Below, one piece after another: positions 55,659 to 64,000 of a stretch of DNA of 64,000 nt. A model generated the notes under the pieces. It had not been told where the DNA came from. It worked only from the letters and a program-made list of their open reading frames with translations, and ran no database searches. Source of the DNA: Paraburkholderia panacisoli (GTDB taxonomy: Bacteria > Pseudomonadota > Gammaproteobacteria > Burkholderiales > Burkholderiaceae). Positions within the stretch are counted from its first letter, which is position 1, and the number at the start of each line of letters is the position of its first letter. Location of the stretch: the NCBI RefSeq assembly GCF_008369935.1, contig NZ_VTUZ01000006.1, positions 248,001 through 312,000 of the forward strand, read 5' to 3'. Made by a program: the position numbers and the translations under genes.

Positions 55659-57014
55659 ATGATTCATCTGTCTAATGCAGTTGCGTCGCACCGCGATACC
55701 TTGTGGCGCCGTCTTGCCGTGCCTGTTGTTGCGGCACTTGGGTTCGCCATGGGCAATTTGGCCTACGCAACCACCGTAACGATCGCCGTGCCAAATAACA
55801 TCGGTCTTGTCGAAATGAAAAAGCTCTCCTTGGCGTTCGAGGAGGCGAACCCTGATATCCAGTTGAAGTGGGTCATTCTTGAGGAAAATGTGCTTAGACA
55901 GCGATTGACGACTGATATCATGACGAACGGTGGGCAATTCGACGTATTAGCCATCGGGACATATGAAGTTCCGCTCTGGGGCAAGCGCGGATGGCTGGTT
56001 CCAATGACAGGGCTACCCGCAAGCTACGATCTCAATGACGTGCTCGAAACGGTTCGCGACGGACTGTCTTCCGATGGAACGCTATTCGCCTTGCCGTTCA
56101 ATGCCGAAAGCTCGATGACCTTCTACCGGAAGGATCTGTTCGCTGCCAAGGGTTTGACGATGCCAAGTCATCCTACATACAGTCAGATCAGTGAGTTTGC
56201 CGACAAACTTACTGACAGGGCCCAAGGAGTCTACGGTATCTGTCTGCGTGGCAAGGCCGGTTGGGGCGAGAACATGACCATTGTCTCCACCTTGGTGAAC
56301 ACGTACGGTGGACGATATTTTGATGAGAAGTGGAACGCGCAAATTGATTCTCCGGAATGGAAACGCGCCATCACGTTCTACGTGGATTTATTGAAGAAGG
56401 ACGGCCCGGAAGGCGCCAGTTCAAACGGCTTCAATGAGAATCTGACGCTCATGATGAGCGGTAAGTGTGCAATATGGGTAGACGCGACTGCCGCGGCTGG
56501 TATCCTTTATAACAAGAGGGAATCTGCCGTGGCAGACAAAGTGGGCTTCGCGGCAGCTCCGACTCAGATCACACCGAAGGGTTCGCACTGGCTCTGGTCG
56601 TGGTCGCTGGCAGTTCCAAAATCTTCGAAATCGCAGGATGCTGCCAAGCAATTCATTGTATGGGCGACTTCCAAAGAATACATCACCATGGTCGGCAATG
56701 ACCTTGGTTGGGCTTCACTGCCGCCGGGCACGCGGTCGTCGACCTACGCACGACCTGAATACAAACAGGCTGCCCCGTTCAGCGAGTTTGTGCTGAATGC
56801 AATCCAGACCGCCAATCCAAACGATGCAACGTTGGAAAAGGTGCCGTACACCGGTATCCAATACGTAGGAATTCCGGAATTCCAGTCGTTTGGGGCGATC
56901 ATAGGGCAACAGATAGCTGGTGCCCTCGCAGGTCAGCTAAGCGTTGACCAGGCACTGCAGGCTGGTCAGGCGACAGCAGATCGCGCCGTGCGCCAGGCGG
57001 GCTACCAAAAGTAG
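55659..57014 (+). CDS. Sugar/polyol ABC transporter binding protein (orphan)
   Basis: 451 residues. A signal sequence (about residues 18-37) is followed by a family-1 solute-binding fold resembling mannitol/sorbitol-binding proteins (TVTIAVPNNIGLVEMKKLSLAFEEANPDIQL; RQRLTTDIMTNGGQFDVLAIGTYEVP; LPFNAESSMTFYRKDLFAAKG). No permease or ATPase genes adjoin it, unlike intact smoEFGK-type operons. GGAG sits just before the ATG. It may be a fragment of an operon disrupted by rearrangement, or serve a transporter encoded elsewhere. Confidence 0.85.
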   Translation: MIHLSNAVASHRDTLWRRLAVPVVAALGFAMGNLAYATTVTIAVPNNIGLVEMKKLSLAFEEANPDIQLKWVILEENVLRQRLTTDIMTNGGQFDVLAIGTYEVPLWGKRGWLVPMTGLPASYDLNDVLETVRDGLSSDGTLFALPFNAESSMTFYRKDLFAAKGLTMPSHPTYSQISEFADKLTDRAQGVYGICLRGKAGWGENMTIVSTLVNTYGGRYFDEKWNAQIDSPEWKRAITFYVDLLKKDGPEGASSNGFNENLTLMMSGKCAIWVDATAAAGILYNKRESAVADKVGFAAAPTQITPKGSHWLWSWSLAVPKSSKSQDAAKQFIVWATSKEYITMVGNDLGWASLPPGTRSSTYARPEYKQAAPFSEFVLNAIQTANPNDATLEKVPYTGIQYVGIPEFQSFGAIIGQQIAGALAGQLSVDQALQAGQATADRAVRQAGYQK

Positions 57015-57111
57015 TCTGGAATGCTTCACCTACCGCCATAATTCAGGCCACGCGTTTTGTGCGAGACGAGACGCGTGGTCATTGCATCATCGAGACGTCA
57101 CGCAGTTGCCT

Positions 57112-57270
57112 TCAAAGGATACAGAGAGTGTCCTGAGCGTCTGTGTCGCCGGGAAGATCAGGCCATTCGATGTTCATCGGAAAGCCCGCCTGTTGCGGCA
57201 CGTCGCGCAATGCCTGCCGATATACCTTCCATGCATCCGAATTCGTGCGCGCGTCGCCTTTGAGTCTGAA
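57112..57270 (-). pseudogene. Phage tail-fibre assembly protein remnant
   Basis: The minus strand reads TNSDAWKVYRQALRDVPQQA followed by GFPMNIEWPD. That is the C-terminal signature of phage tail-fibre assembly chaperones (W..YRQALRD.P.Q.GFP..I.WP). Only this end remains; upstream sequence loses resemblance and is overlapped by a frame on the other strand. Confidence 0.65.
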
Positions 57271-57658
57271 CGGCACGGTAAAGCTGCTTCGCGAACTCGG
57301 TTTTAGCGCAAATGCCGATGCAGCAATCGAGAAGTACGTGGAGCTCAATGCGGGCCGCGCCGACCTCTTCAGGATCGACGATTCCCCATGGAACAAGGAT
57401 ATCGATGACGAAACGCTCAGGGAGCGTTTTGCGGAAATGGTGACAAAGGAAGAAGGTCCGCTCGACTTGGAGGTCGCGGCGACATTGCTTCTTGAGGAGG
57501 GCCGCTGGGACGACAGGTTGCAAGCCGCACTCTTGAAGGCTTCGCCCAATGATTTTGTGGCTTTGTTCAAGGAACATCAGGGTGATACCCTGCGGTCGTT
57601 GATCGATCACCTTTACCGCGCCGCGCATAGGCGGGGACCCGACTACCGGAGATCATGA
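57170..57658 (+). CDS. Hypothetical protein, 5' end uncertain
   Basis: The part from about 57290 reads like real protein (KLLRELGFSANADAAIEKYV; LETFRIDDSP-like segment DLFRIDDSPWNKDIDDETLRER; LLLEEGRWDDRLQAALLKA). The first ~40 codons overlap the phage remnant on the other strand and are probably not genuine. Its stop overlaps the next start (ATGA). It may be a truncated gene fused to remnant DNA. No family recognised. Confidence 0.4.
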   Translation: MFIGKPACCGTSRNACRYTFHASEFVRASPLSLNGTVKLLRELGFSANADAAIEKYVELNAGRADLFRIDDSPWNKDIDDETLRERFAEMVTKEEGPLDLEVAATLLLEEGRWDDRLQAALLKASPNDFVALFKEHQGDTLRSLIDHLYRAAHRRGPDYRRS

Positions 57659-58146
57659 TGAGCAGCAAGTGGTTTTCGAAATTCGCGAGCTACCTTTCCA
57701 CGATGACCGGTAGGCCCGCCACCTTTGTGATGGCCGTCGCCCTTGTGATCGTGTGGGCGACCACCGGCCCGTTCTTTCACTACAGCGACACATGGCAACT
57801 CGTGATCAACACGTCGACCACGATCGTCACGTTCCTGATGGTCTTCCTGATCCAGAACACGCAGAACCGCGACACGGCGGCGATGCAGATCAAGCTCGAC
57901 GAGCTGATCCGCGCAATGGAAGGTGCGCATAACGCGCTGCTCGATCTCGAAGAACTCGAGGAAAAAGACCTGAGCCGTTTCCGAAAACACTACGAAAAAC
58001 TGGCGGAAGAAGCGCGGACCGCGCTGCGTGCAGGCGGCAGCGACACCGATTCGCCGTTCGTCGACAACCACGATGACAATGATGACGACCGGCAAGGCGA
58101 TGAGAATCGCGATGGCAAGCCGGGGACCGCGCCGCTACGCGGCTAG
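57655..58146 (+). CDS. Low-affinity iron permease family protein
   Basis: 163 residues. Two hydrophobic helices (about 22-40 and 56-70: VMAVALVIVWATTGPFF; TTIVTFLMVFLIQNTQNRDTAAMQIKLDELI) match the small bacterial members of PF04120. The C-terminus is highly acidic (DNHDDNDDDRQGDENRDG). Transport activity in bacterial members is poorly established. It overlaps the preceding gene by four bases. Confidence 0.82.
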   Translation: MMSSKWFSKFASYLSTMTGRPATFVMAVALVIVWATTGPFFHYSDTWQLVINTSTTIVTFLMVFLIQNTQNRDTAAMQIKLDELIRAMEGAHNALLDLEELEEKDLSRFRKHYEKLAEEARTALRAGGSDTDSPFVDNHDDNDDDRQGDENRDGKPGTAPLRG

Positions 58147-58600
58147 CAAACGCGCTGTCCGACTGCGGCGCGCATCCGCTCGATGAGCGTCAACATCTTG
58201 GCCGGCGCTTTTCTAGGCGGCAAGCGAATGACCGAAAGTGGCCGAACCCAGAACTTTCTGCAGCCGGACATGCTCTTCCTGAGGGCCAGATAAATGAACT
58301 GCCCTTCGAGAACTTCCTTTGACGCTGATTGCAGTGTCGTAACAGCTCGCTGACAATGATGCAGGCGTGCTATTACGCAGATGTCTCAAAGCGCGGATCA
58401 CCTTGCGGCCCACAGATCGGGCTTGCGGTCGTCAACCGGCACATCGCGACTGCGGCGCCGTTCACGATGGGCGCGCGCTCCGTGGATCGGCCGGCAAACT
58501 CCGCTTTCGCAATGCCCTGCCGGAGGCCGCCCCAAACGCTCCCCGATGCCTCATTGATGCAGAATCGGCCCAAAGGCCACAACGACACGACCTGAATACG
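58147..58600. other. Spacer, no gene seen
   Basis: 454 bases between the iron-permease-like gene and the hydrolase. Short frames exist but none has a domain or a ribosome site. No repeat or terminator was recognised. Confidence 0.4.
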
Positions 58601-59293
58601 ATGGACGACCCAGAATCGCTTTCCCTGGCACTCCCCGACGGCACCAAGGTCTCTGCGCTCCTCCGAGCGCCGGAGGACGCGCGAGCCCTGTATGTCTTCG
58701 CGCACGGTGCCGGGGCGGGCATGCAGCACGCCGGCATGTCGTCATTGGCCGACGCGCTTGCGGCGGCAAATGTCGCCACATTGCGCTACCAGTTTCCGTA
58801 CATGGAGCGGGGCTCCAAGCGGGTGGACTCGCCGGCCGTGGCACATGCTGCCGTGCAGGCAGCCGTCGCAGAGGCCCGCCGGCGGTTGCCTGCCCTGCCG
58901 CTCTTCGCGGGCGGTAGGTCGTTCGGCGGCCGCATGACGTCCCAGGCCCAAGCCATCTCCCCGCTGGACGGCGTGCGTGGCCTCGCTTTCGTCGCGTTCC
59001 CGCTGCACCCGGCGGGCGCGCCCGGCGTGGAGCGGGCACGGCACCTGGCGCACGTCACGGTGCCGATTCTCTTCCTGCAGGGCACGCGCGACAAGCTGGC
59101 CGAGCTTCACCTGCTGAGGTCGGTCGTCGGGACGCTGGGGTCACGCGCCACGCTGCATGTGGTGGACGACGCAGATCATTCGTTCCACGTGCGCGCGTCC
59201 TCCGGCCGGACCGACGCGGAGGTTGTGCTCGAACTGGCACGGACGATGTCGGCGTGGTTCTTCGCCGAAGGAGAGTTCGTGCCCGTTACCTGA
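58601..59293 (+). CDS. α/β-hydrolase (KANL3/Tex30-like)
   Basis: 230 residues. The nucleophile elbow is GGRSFGG (Ser in GxSxG-type), preceded by LYVFAHGAGAGMQH for the oxyanion site. The catalytic Asp is likely in GTRDKL and the His in DDADHSF. This family often includes dienelactone-hydrolase-like enzymes of unknown substrate. The ATG at 58601 leads straight into the fold. Stand-alone. Confidence 0.85.
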   Translation: MDDPESLSLALPDGTKVSALLRAPEDARALYVFAHGAGAGMQHAGMSSLADALAAANVATLRYQFPYMERGSKRVDSPAVAHAAVQAAVAEARRRLPALPLFAGGRSFGGRMTSQAQAISPLDGVRGLAFVAFPLHPAGAPGVERARHLAHVTVPILFLQGTRDKLAELHLLRSVVGTLGSRATLHVVDDADHSFHVRASSGRTDAEVVLELARTMSAWFFAEGEFVPVT

Positions 59294-59529
59294 GCAAGCG
59301 TAGGAATGCTTGTAGCAGAGTCGGGACGGCGAGCCGGCGAATTCGCCGTGCTGCACTCGCCCGCTCAATCCCTTTGCTATCCGGAGTTGGTCGCTGGCAT
59401 AGCCACGATAAGCGACACCTGTCGCGTCAGCGACGTGTTCCCAGTGCCGAGTGAGTGAATTTGTCAGATCCACTGTAAGCGCGAATTTCAGCACACTCGA
59501 GATTTTCGGGGCACGAACTTCGAAATCGC

Positions 59530-60657
59530 TCAGAACGGCATTTCGCCGAAGTGAAGCGTTGCATTCTGATGTTTGACACTCTTCAGCCAGCTCTTGAGTG
59601 TCCTGATCTCTTCGAACACCAGCAGGTCTTGTTTCAAGTCGCGTACGCTTTGCTGAATTCCTGCGATGTCACCGGCGAGATTGCGTACGACGGAGTCAGG
59701 AGAGATGTCGATGAATGGTGGAATTCCATAGGCATGCCTGAATCGCGCTTCGACATGCAGGATTTCCTGATCCAGTTCACCGAGTTGCTCCTTCAGGATC
59801 ACGTTATAGTGCTTCAGCCGGTCTTCGCCGATATTGTTGATCGCGCTCTGATCGATGTGTTCAAGTTCGAGCTGCAATTCCAGCAGCTGCAGCAGATTGT
59901 TGTTGCCATAAGCCTGGTTGGCCCGCTGCATCAGCGCGGTCTTGCGCTGGCGCTCCTGGGGATCCGGTTCACGATCGGGATGAAGGGCACTGGCAAGTTT
60001 GCGATAGACCTCGCGGATGGACTGGCTTAGCTGTGCCTGCTCCTGCTCCTGCCGCGCCTGCGCGGCGAGCTGCTTGGCCGACTTTTTCCGTTTGGCACGG
60101 CGCTCCTCTCGCGCCCGATTTTCGGCAGCTTCCCGCGCCTGTTGCTCTTCCATTTTCTCGTGCGCCCGCTGCAACAGATCTTCCGGTGAGCTCATGTCGA
60201 TATCGTCGCCCAGTTCCGCACCGAGCATCGCCTCCAGCACAGACTTCATGTCCTCAAGTTCGGCCGCTGCTTCGCTGTCGAAGTCGGATTGACTATGCCG
60301 GTTGTAAATGGCTTTCAGTTGCGCATCGTCCTGCTCTTCGATTAGATCGCCCGCCAGGCCGGTAATCAGCTCCGAGATCGTGCGGCGTTCGGATTTCGTC
60401 AATCCTTTCTGGTCGAATGCCTGCTCAAGGCAATGAACCATCTTTACCTGCAAATCCGTGCAGATCTTCTCGAGTGGAAGGAACTCGTCGGTATATTTTT
60501 TCTGGAAGACTGGCCCGACCACCTCCCACGCACCGAGATGGTGACGCCGCTTTTCAATCTGTCGGATGAGTGTGTTGAATGCCTTCTGGCCTTTCGACAG
60601 ACTGGCCCTGTTGTGGGCCGGGGCGATGCTCACGGACCTGCGGTTCGTCCTGGTCAT
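59530..60657 (-). CDS. J-domain-like coiled-coil protein
   Basis: 375 residues. Central and C-terminal parts are highly charged and helical (a coiled coil around EEQQAREAAENRAREERRAK). Then SIREVYRKLASALHPDREPD contains an HPD motif in a J-domain context, followed by ALMQRANQAYGNNNLLQLL. It probably interacts with an Hsp70. Not a canonical DnaJ: the J-domain is internal and no zinc-finger or G/F region is present. The ATG at 60657 (MTRTNRR) follows a frame opening and is preferred. Confidence 0.75.
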   Translation of the reverse strand: MTRTNRRSVSIAPAHNRASLSKGQKAFNTLIRQIEKRRHHLGAWEVVGPVFQKKYTDEFLPLEKICTDLQVKMVHCLEQAFDQKGLTKSERRTISELITGLAGDLIEEQDDAQLKAIYNRHSQSDFDSEAAAELEDMKSVLEAMLGAELGDDIDMSSPEDLLQRAHEKMEEQQAREAAENRAREERRAKRKKSAKQLAAQARQEQEQAQLSQSIREVYRKLASALHPDREPDPQERQRKTALMQRANQAYGNNNLLQLLELQLELEHIDQSAINNIGEDRLKHYNVILKEQLGELDQEILHVEARFRHAYGIPPFIDISPDSVVRNLAGDIAGIQQSVRDLKQDLLVFEEIRTLKSWLKSVKHQNATLHFGEMPF

Positions 60658-60809
60658 GGGATGGTTTTCTCCGATTACTGCGCGAAGCGACGCAAGGCGA
60701 TATTTTAACCAGGCTCCCGGACCTGCTCCCACTGCAAACAAACCCACACCCTGTCGCGCTATTACGCGCCGACATCTGCGACGCGAGCGGCGATGACGAC
60801 TTCACAGGG

Positions 60810-61187
60810 GTAAGCGTGGACGCACCGCGAAGTTGTCGCAACGACGACGTCCGAAGCATGCAGGGGGCACGCGCAGGGTCTTGAGCAGTGCACTTTCTTG
60901 TATCAGGGCGTGTTCGTCGAATCCTGCGGCTTCGCGTCCCGCAGGGGTTTCTGCGGGTTGAAGTTGAACGGCAAGAGATCGCTGACGTCCGCGTCGGCAA
61001 CGCGCTGCGGCAATTCGGTCAGCACATGCAGCAGGTACGCGTATGGCTCGACGCCGCAGGCGCGGCACGTCAGCATCAGGCTGTACACCATCGCGCTTGC
61101 TTTCGCGCCAGCAACCGTGTCAGCGAACAGCCATGAGGATCGGCCTGTACAGAATGGCCTGATGTCTCGCTCGATGACGTTATGCCG
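60810..61187 (-). mobile_element. IS66-family remnant (one end)
   Basis: GTAAGCGTGGACG at 60810 matches the GTAAGCG start typical of IS66 terminal repeats and forms the outer end. The transposase fragment inside reads toward it. The element is cut at about 61187, where the RIT element border begins; the rest is missing. Confidence 0.65.
60903..61187 (-). pseudogene. IS66 transposase C-terminal fragment
   Basis: The minus-strand frame reads IERDIRPFCTGRSSWLFADT, then VAGAKASAMVYSLMLTCRAC and GVEPYAYLLHVLTELPQRVA ... DLLPFNFNPQKP. That matches the C-terminal part of IS66 transposases (E.IRP...GR.NWLF.. and GLEPY.YL..V...LP...LLPW). About 95 codons survive out of roughly 500. Confidence 0.75.
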
Positions 61188-61272
61188 ACTCCCCGATTAT
61201 GCCGCGTCATGAATCCACGCACACAACGGTTGGGCGGATCTCTGTTCCCGGTCGCTCGGATTGTCGGCATTA

Positions 61273-62268
61273 TCAGAGAGCCTCCAGGAAGGCGAGCAAC
61301 GGATCTGGAGGTTTGTAGCGTGTCGGCGCGACGCCGCTCGCCGTGGCGTGCGCGAGCGCGCGTTCCTTGAGTTGCATGTCGGCGTGCAAGTAGATCTGAG
61401 TAGTCTCGGAGGACTCGTGACCGAGCCAGAGCGCGATCACGGTTAGGTCGACGCCGTGATGCATCAGGCTCATCGCGGCCGTGTGCCGAAGCGTGTGAGG
61501 CGTTATTGATTTTTTCTTCAGCGAGGGGCACGAGAGACGCGCGATTTCGGCGTTGCGCGACACGAGTCGCTGAAGAGCATCGGCACTGAGATGACCACCG
61601 CGCGAACTGGGGAAGACCGGATCACCTGGTTCGCCTGGTTGATACAACAGCCATTCTTTCAGGACAGCAACGACATCCGGTCGCAGCGGAGTGCATCTCA
61701 TCTTTCTGCCTTTGCCAAGGCAACGGACGTGGGCGCCTGTGCCGAGCATCACATCCTGACGCCGGAGTGTGGTCAATTCGCTGTTGCGCAGACCCGTTTG
61801 AACCGCTACAAGAAGCAGCGTTCGGTCGCGGTTGCCGATCCACGTTCGTACGTCAGGCGCCCCTACCAGAGCGGCGGCCTCGCTTTCGGTCAGAAACTCA
61901 ACAGGGCCGTGCTCGCAGCGTTTAGATGGAATTGCAAGAATGCGCTGACACTGCAGAAACAACGCAGGCTCGCTGACCGCGACGAACCGGAAGAAGGCAT
62001 GCACGGCGGCAAGCCGCGTGTTGCGTGTCCGCACCGAATTGCCTCTGCCGTGTTCGAGGTGCTGCAGGAATTCCTCGATCAACGACACGTCGAAGTCCTC
62101 GATTCGCAGCTTTGACGGCGCGCGCCCGATATGCTTCGTGGCGAACGCTAGCAGCAACCGGAACGTGTCACGGTAACTTGCCACCGTATGCGAACTCAGA
62201 CCTTGCTGCTCGAGCAGGCGCTGGGTAAAAAACCGCTGAACGAGGGATGGGAGGCCGGCGGCGCTCAC
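61273..62268 (-). CDS. RIT tyrosine recombinase C (RitC-like)
   Basis: 331 residues. All catalytic residues are visible: Arg in TGLRNSELTTL, Lys in GKGRKMR, HTLRH, GHES, and Tyr in QIYLHAD. N-terminal core-binding region starts SLVQRFFTQRLLEQQGLSSH. Last gene of the trio; its start overlaps the RitB stop (ATGA). Together the three proteins are thought to act as one machine for insertion of the RIT element. Confidence 0.88.
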   Translation of the reverse strand: MSAAGLPSLVQRFFTQRLLEQQGLSSHTVASYRDTFRLLLAFATKHIGRAPSKLRIEDFDVSLIEEFLQHLEHGRGNSVRTRNTRLAAVHAFFRFVAVSEPALFLQCQRILAIPSKRCEHGPVEFLTESEAAALVGAPDVRTWIGNRDRTLLLVAVQTGLRNSELTTLRRQDVMLGTGAHVRCLGKGRKMRCTPLRPDVVAVLKEWLLYQPGEPGDPVFPSSRGGHLSADALQRLVSRNAEIARLSCPSLKKKSITPHTLRHTAAMSLMHHGVDLTVIALWLGHESSETTQIYLHADMQLKERALAHATASGVAPTRYKPPDPLLAFLEAL

Positions 62269-63212
62269 GGCCGTTCTCCCGGACAGTTCTTGTCGAGATA
62301 GGCTGCCGCGAGTTCAAGCAACTCAGGAACCGCTTCGATGTACCAGTACGTAAGACCGATGTTGACATGCCCGAGGTAGGCGGCAAGTTTCGGCAATTCC
62401 CGACTTACGTCCAGACCGGCGCGATACCACTCGACCAGCCTTCCAGTCGCGAAGCTATGCCGGAAGTCCTGGAGGCGCGGGCCGTGACCATCGCGCCCAT
62501 CCTCTGCCGCCGATCGCAGACCGATCGCACGTGACATTCTGACGAACATGCTTCGCGTAGTGCAGGCCTTCAGCCGGTTGCCGCGCTCACCAACCAGGAA
62601 CGCCTCGCTCAATCGTAAAGGATAGACTTTATCGCGCTTCTGGGCATAGTGTTCGAGTGCCACCCGGGTCGACTCTTGTACGGGAACAAAGCGAGACTTG
62701 CCGAACTTCGACTCCCGGATGGAGAGTATCCCGTTAACGAGGTCAACGTCGGACCGGTCGAGTCGAAGCGCTTCGCCTGGCCTGAGGCCTGTCGCTACAA
62801 GAAGCCCTATGAGCGTCGAATAGGTCAGTGCTCGCATGCCGGTTCGGGAGCGCAGTTGAGCGGCCTGGGTCATAAGCAGGTCAATTTCCTGCTCAGTGTA
62901 AATATGCGGGGCATTGCGCCGTCTGCGGGCAGTCAGGAGTCCTGCTGGAGGAATCTGGTTTCGACTGTCAATGACGTTCATCCATCTGGCGAATCCTCTG
63001 ACTTGGGAGAGGCGCCGCCCCCAGGTGGCACGTTCGACGAGTACGGGAGCAGTCGCCCAGCGCAGAGCCAGATCGGTGGTAATGAACTCGGCGCCTTCGC
63101 GTTCCAGAAGATCAACGAAATGACCGAGTGCCAACGCAGGTTCATAGAATGACGCCCCGAGAGCACGGCGGACCGCCACGTACCGTGCGAGAGAGTCGCG
63201 GATCGCAGTCAT
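62265..63212 (-). CDS. RIT tyrosine recombinase B (RitB-like)
   Basis: 315 residues from the ATG at 63212, which has GGAGG upstream and overlaps the preceding stop (ATGA). Catalytic features are ATGLRPGEALRL, ESKFGKSRFVP, LQDFRHSFATGRL and LGHVNIGLTYWYIEA. In the third box the usual H-x-L-R-H reads DFRH (first His replaced by Asp). Confidence 0.88.
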   Translation of the reverse strand: MTAIRDSLARYVAVRRALGASFYEPALALGHFVDLLEREGAEFITTDLALRWATAPVLVERATWGRRLSQVRGFARWMNVIDSRNQIPPAGLLTARRRRNAPHIYTEQEIDLLMTQAAQLRSRTGMRALTYSTLIGLLVATGLRPGEALRLDRSDVDLVNGILSIRESKFGKSRFVPVQESTRVALEHYAQKRDKVYPLRLSEAFLVGERGNRLKACTTRSMFVRMSRAIGLRSAAEDGRDGHGPRLQDFRHSFATGRLVEWYRAGLDVSRELPKLAAYLGHVNIGLTYWYIEAVPELLELAAAYLDKNCPGERP

Positions 63213-64000
63213 ATTGCACCTCCTGCCATGGGCCATGAGCGGGCGATCTCACGCAGGTCCTCAAACGCGACCTTTGCATAGATCGCGGTACTGTCCTGTG
63301 AGCGGTGTCGCAAGACCTCGGCTATTTCCGCGATCGAGGCACCGTGGCGAATCATCGTCGTCGCCAGACCGTGACGGAATAGATGTGCGGCGCCCCGGCA
63401 CGCGGGGCTGAAACCGGCACGCGCGAAGGCCAGACGAACAATCTTGCCAATCGCCGCCGGTCCAGCCAAACCAACCCGAGGTGCCCATATGCGAAGAAAG
63501 GCGCGCCGCGATGCGCTCGCTCCGCGACCATCGCGGAGGTAAATTGCGATTGCTTCTCCAACCTCCGATGGAAGGGGGACATGCTCGACCATTCGCCCCT
63601 TGCCATGAACGACGAGTTCTCCCGAACGCCAGTGAATGTCGTCAAGCTCGATTGCGACGATTTCTCCGGCACGTAGACCGAGCCGCGCTAGCAACAGCAG
63701 GATTGCGTAGTCACGGCGACCGCACGGAGTCGACCGGTCTGCAGTTGCAATAAGAGCCTCTTGCTGCTCAGGCGTGAGGAGCGTCGGCACAGTTGACTGT
63801 CGCCACTTACGAACTGAGGGCACCGACTCACACAGGTCTCGTGCCGTATCGCCGCGCAGAAAGAGGAAATGGCAGAACGAACGAAGCGCAACTGCCATCA
63901 GCCGCGTGTACTCCGACGACCGCCCTTTGCTGCGGGCAAGAAGGTGATTCCGGATCGTTACCGCGTCAAATGCATCGGGCAATATACTTCCGTCGCCGGC
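63209..64000 (-). CDS. RIT tyrosine recombinase A (RitA-like, N-terminus missing)
   Basis: The open frame runs to the right edge (a TTG near 63982 is not credible as the start). Catalytic features are ARLGLRAGEIVAIEL, HGKGRMVEHVP, AAHLFRHGLATTM, LRHRSQDSTAIYAKV. The first recombinase of the trio, and overlaps RitB by four bases. Family members are usually longer than what is seen. Confidence 0.85.
   Translation of the reverse strand, partial: AGDGSILPDAFDAVTIRNHLLARSKGRSSEYTRLMAVALRSFCHFLFLRGDTARDLCESVPSVRKWRQSTVPTLLTPEQQEALIATADRSTPCGRRDYAILLLLARLGLRAGEIVAIELDDIHWRSGELVVHGKGRMVEHVPLPSEVGEAIAIYLRDGRGASASRRAFLRIWAPRVGLAGPAAIGKIVRLAFARAGFSPACRGAAHLFRHGLATTMIRHGASIAEIAEVLRHRSQDSTAIYAKVAFEDLREIARSWPMAGGAI

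Larger units (their letters stand above)
51548..64000. mobile_element. Genomic island (left end; right end outside window)
   Basis: Content after the tRNA fragment is unlike the core: orphan genes, lower-GC stretches (52-54 kb), broken genes, phage and IS remnants and a RIT element. The island is defined on the left by the tRNA-Lys 3' copy. No functional tRNA-targeting integrase is in view, so it would be near the unseen end. Confidence 0.55.
61178..64000 (-). mobile_element. RIT (recombinase-in-trio) element, partial
   Basis: Three tyrosine-recombinase genes in tandem, each overlapping the next by four bases, is the defining structure of RIT elements. The left border shows ATTATGCCG-type motifs in direct orientation (TATGCCGACT at 61180, ATTATGCCG at 61197) and inverted (TGTCGGCATTAT at 61262-61273), likely recombinase-binding sites. 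The right border is off-window. Confidence 0.75.

Overview
The window looks like the replication-origin region of the main chromosome of a Burkholderia/Paraburkholderia-type betaproteobacterium. The evidence is high GC, the rpmH-rnpA-yidD-yidC-mnmE block facing away from dnaA-dnaN-gyrB, Burkholderia-like protein sequences, and DnaA boxes on both sides of dnaN-gyrB. Coordinates and sequence motifs were read directly. Family names are recognised from protein sequence without database searches.

Layout. 1-7.1 kb (minus strand): a Wsp-type chemosensory operon (wspA, B, C, D, E and the start of wspF) that normally feeds a diguanylate cyclase. 7.4-9.4 kb: two small proteins and a degenerate phage-type integrase. 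9.6-21.1 kb: mnmE, a small HTH regulator, yidC, yidD, rnpA, rpmH, then divergently dnaA, dnaN, gyrB and a likely oriC just after gyrB. 21.2-29.3 kb: an AraC/GyrI regulator and an ethanolamine catabolic locus (permease, eutB, eutC, DUF779 protein, aldehyde dehydrogenase, eutR). 29.3-32.2 kb: a Cd/Zn/Pb efflux P-type ATPase with its divergent MerR regulator. 32.3-37.9 kb: a zinc-ribbon protein, dbpA, a YbdL-like aminotransferase, an amino-acid binding protein, an AraC regulator and a LysE exporter.

38.1-51.5 kb is accessory. It holds a porin, an SsuABC/NMT1-like ABC importer in one operon with an FAD oxidoreductase, CoA transferase, enoyl-CoA hydratase and ferredoxin, then a LysR regulator and an SDR. 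It ends with a small peptide gene, an ATP-grasp ligase and a SerC-like aminotransferase in tandem. This last trio is the best candidate here for an undescribed peptide-modification or ligase pathway.

At 51.50-51.55 kb lies the 3' half of a tRNA-Lys(CUU) gene with its terminator but no 5' half. This is the signature of an island boundary. A second, degraded tRNA-like end with a near-identical terminator lies near 38.1 kb, so 38.1-51.5 kb may itself be an older island. From 51.55 kb to the right edge the content is island-like and patchily degraded: an AlpA-like/replication-like gene pair, palindromic sites, a broken MBL-fold gene, a phage tail remnant, an orphan sugar-binding protein, a J-domain protein and an IS66 remnant. 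The IS66 remnant is cut by a RIT element, three overlapping tyrosine recombinases, the last of which runs off the window.
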